In this document: in pieces, positions 62,662 to 64,000 of the stretch
Layout: each line of letters starts with the position of its first letter
Position numbering within the stretch: the first letter of the stretch is position 1
DNA from: Datnioides undecimradiatus
Taxonomy: Eukaryota > Chordata > Actinopteri > Lobotiformes > Datnioididae
Length of the DNA: 64,000 bases
Assembly: GCA_008933995.1 (NCBI GenBank)
Contig: WARS01000046.1
Coordinates: 5,566,026 to 5,630,025 of the forward strand
Reading direction: 5' to 3'
Position numbers and translations under genes: made by a program
The notes under the pieces: generated by a model
What the model saw: the letters and a program-made list of their open reading frames with translations, nothing else
Database searches by the model: none
What the model was told of the DNA's origin: nothing

Positions 62662-62668
62662 TGTGTGT
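62613..62668. repeat. (TG)n microsatellite
   Basis: A TG run with a few CG and TT interruptions, about 115 bases after the donor at 62498. Confidence 0.9.
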
Positions 62669-64000
62669 CTGATTTAGCGTGGCACTGCAGTCTGGACTGT
62701 ATGTGAACATGTGCCTTTTGCAGTGTAATTGCCTTACTAAGTGTTCCCTGCAGGGAAGATTTTTTTTTTTTTTGGGCTGCAGTGTGGTGTGTGTTAAGCG
62801 AAATGGGCAGAAATTTGAAGGGGGCGTTTCCTGCCTGGCAGAGTGTGTGTCTGTCTGTGTGTGTGTGGAGTTCACTGAGCTCTGAGCCTACAGCAGGTGA
62901 AGCAAGCGTACCCAGCAGACAAGTACCAGCTCACTGCATGTGTCATAGCACAGCAGGCAGACTGTCAAAATGTTTGATTTCTTATCTCTCTGTTTGACCC
63001 TGTGGCTGTGCGCCTGTCTGCTCCTCTGTATTTGGATATCAAGCATTCAGCATCACCGTCTGACTGTCTCACTGTCTGAGAGATTAGATTAGATTGGAAG
63101 AAACATTACCATAATGTTTCTTTGGGTTTGTTCCCTGTCACATTAGCTATCTATCCATTAGGGAAATGAGCAAACACAGAACTGGTCAGAGTAGTTGCTT
63201 TATACTTTGTTTTGAATGAGTTTATATGTATATGTGTTCATTTTCTGCCTTGTTTTCAATCCAGTCTCAACAACATTGTGTCAAGAGATGCAACCCCTGA
63301 AACAACAAACTAGATTTTAATGATATTTAATTAAGGTCATCCTCACTGTGGGGGGGTCAGATTGGGAAGTCCTGGTCTGCGGAAGAGACTAATGATGAAT
63401 CAGGCCAACACTAGCAGGGAAGGTAATCAAGTGTGTTAAAACGCTGCTGCGAGGCTTGGTTGCGGAGAACGTCTGTTTCCCTTTGTGATATTGAAAGAAT
63501 GTGAATGTGTGTGTGTGCACGCTTAAGTGTGATTGTGTGTGTGCGCATAGTTCAAAGTCACCTCGTCCCTGAGACTGAGAGGCTGGCACCACACTCGTGC
63601 AGACATGCTCTCTGTCACATGTGTTCCTGCTTTAGGATGCAGAGGGCTAAATCTTTCTCTTTCTCATCCAATATTACCGCCCATCAATATTTGATTACTC
63701 CTGGACCCAATCATAAGATTAATTCATAGAACAGGGACTTGCTCAGTGGCACGTATGACTATGCGCGAATGTGTCTGCATTATGTATGAACACCCCCCCC
63801 AACCGCTGTGATGCACACACCCCTTCCTGTTCGCATCTGCCCACAGTACCTAGTGACACACTAACCAACTTGAGTGTAATCAAACCGTCAGCGTATTTCA
63901 TTAAGGAGGAGGAAAGCACTGTGTCAGACGTCCTCTCCCACTGATAACGTGCTTATCTCAGGGATATTGCTCTCTGGCGCAGACGGGACAGAAAAAAAAC
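62669..64000 (+). other. Intron continuing past the window end
   Basis: No exon, RNA gene or clear repeat family is seen. Short GT-rich patches occur near 63510-63545. Confidence 0.55.

Noticed and set aside
1..64000. CRISPR arrays, phage, plasmid or bacterial defence systems
   Set aside because: The window is vertebrate nuclear DNA with spliced genes; the direct repeats present are microsatellites without spacers.

Overview
The window is nuclear DNA from a ray-finned fish, most likely a percomorph teleost. It holds spliced genes with GT-AG introns and vertebrate-specific families, fairly compact introns, many (TG)n, (GA)n and ATTT-type microsatellites, and recurring TAACGTTAGC-type motifs near gene starts. 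I saw no prokaryotic genes, CRISPR array, phage or plasmid. Gene identities come from reading translated exons against protein families I know from memory. Exon borders come from reading-frame continuity plus splice signals.

Layout. Positions 1-7951 are an intron of TULP4, whose first coding exon lies before the window. Twelve TULP4 exons run from 7952 to 20293 (+), followed by a long 3' UTR to about 23215. TMEM181 (+) occupies 23881-31080. It has 17 coding exons, a second first exon with its own promoter-like block, and one AT-AC (U12-type) intron. DYNLT1 (-, 31216-32505) lies tail to tail with TMEM181. A well-preserved U2 snRNA gene sits alone at 34509-34696 (+). GTF2H5 (-, 35354-35725) and SERAC1 (-, 37516-42684, 16 coding exons) follow. 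MYCT1 (-, 45054-46650, two exons) lies head to head with the start of SYNE1 (+, first coding exon 51413-51479). An unexplained coding-type exon ending at a strong donor (62353/62413-62497, +) lies about 11 kb further on. Its splice phase equals that of SYNE1 exon 1, so it may be an alternative SYNE1 first exon.

These genes are not a functional pathway. They are neighbours from the region matching human 6q25: a SOCS-box/tubby protein (TULP4), a membrane protein (TMEM181), a dynein light chain (DYNLT1), the smallest TFIIH subunit (GTF2H5), a phospholipid-remodelling protein (SERAC1), an endothelial membrane protein (MYCT1) and giant nesprin-1 (SYNE1). Gene order differs from the human order as I recall it. 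GTF2H5 and SERAC1 lie beyond DYNLT1, in the same orientation, next to MYCT1-SYNE1.

The most noteworthy observations are the roughly 160-residue Gln/His tract inside the TULP4 insert that splits its tubby domain, the AT-AC intron and dual promoters of TMEM181, the possible second SYNE1 start, the solitary U2 gene, and the local gene-order rearrangement. I found no evidence of an unknown multi-gene system.
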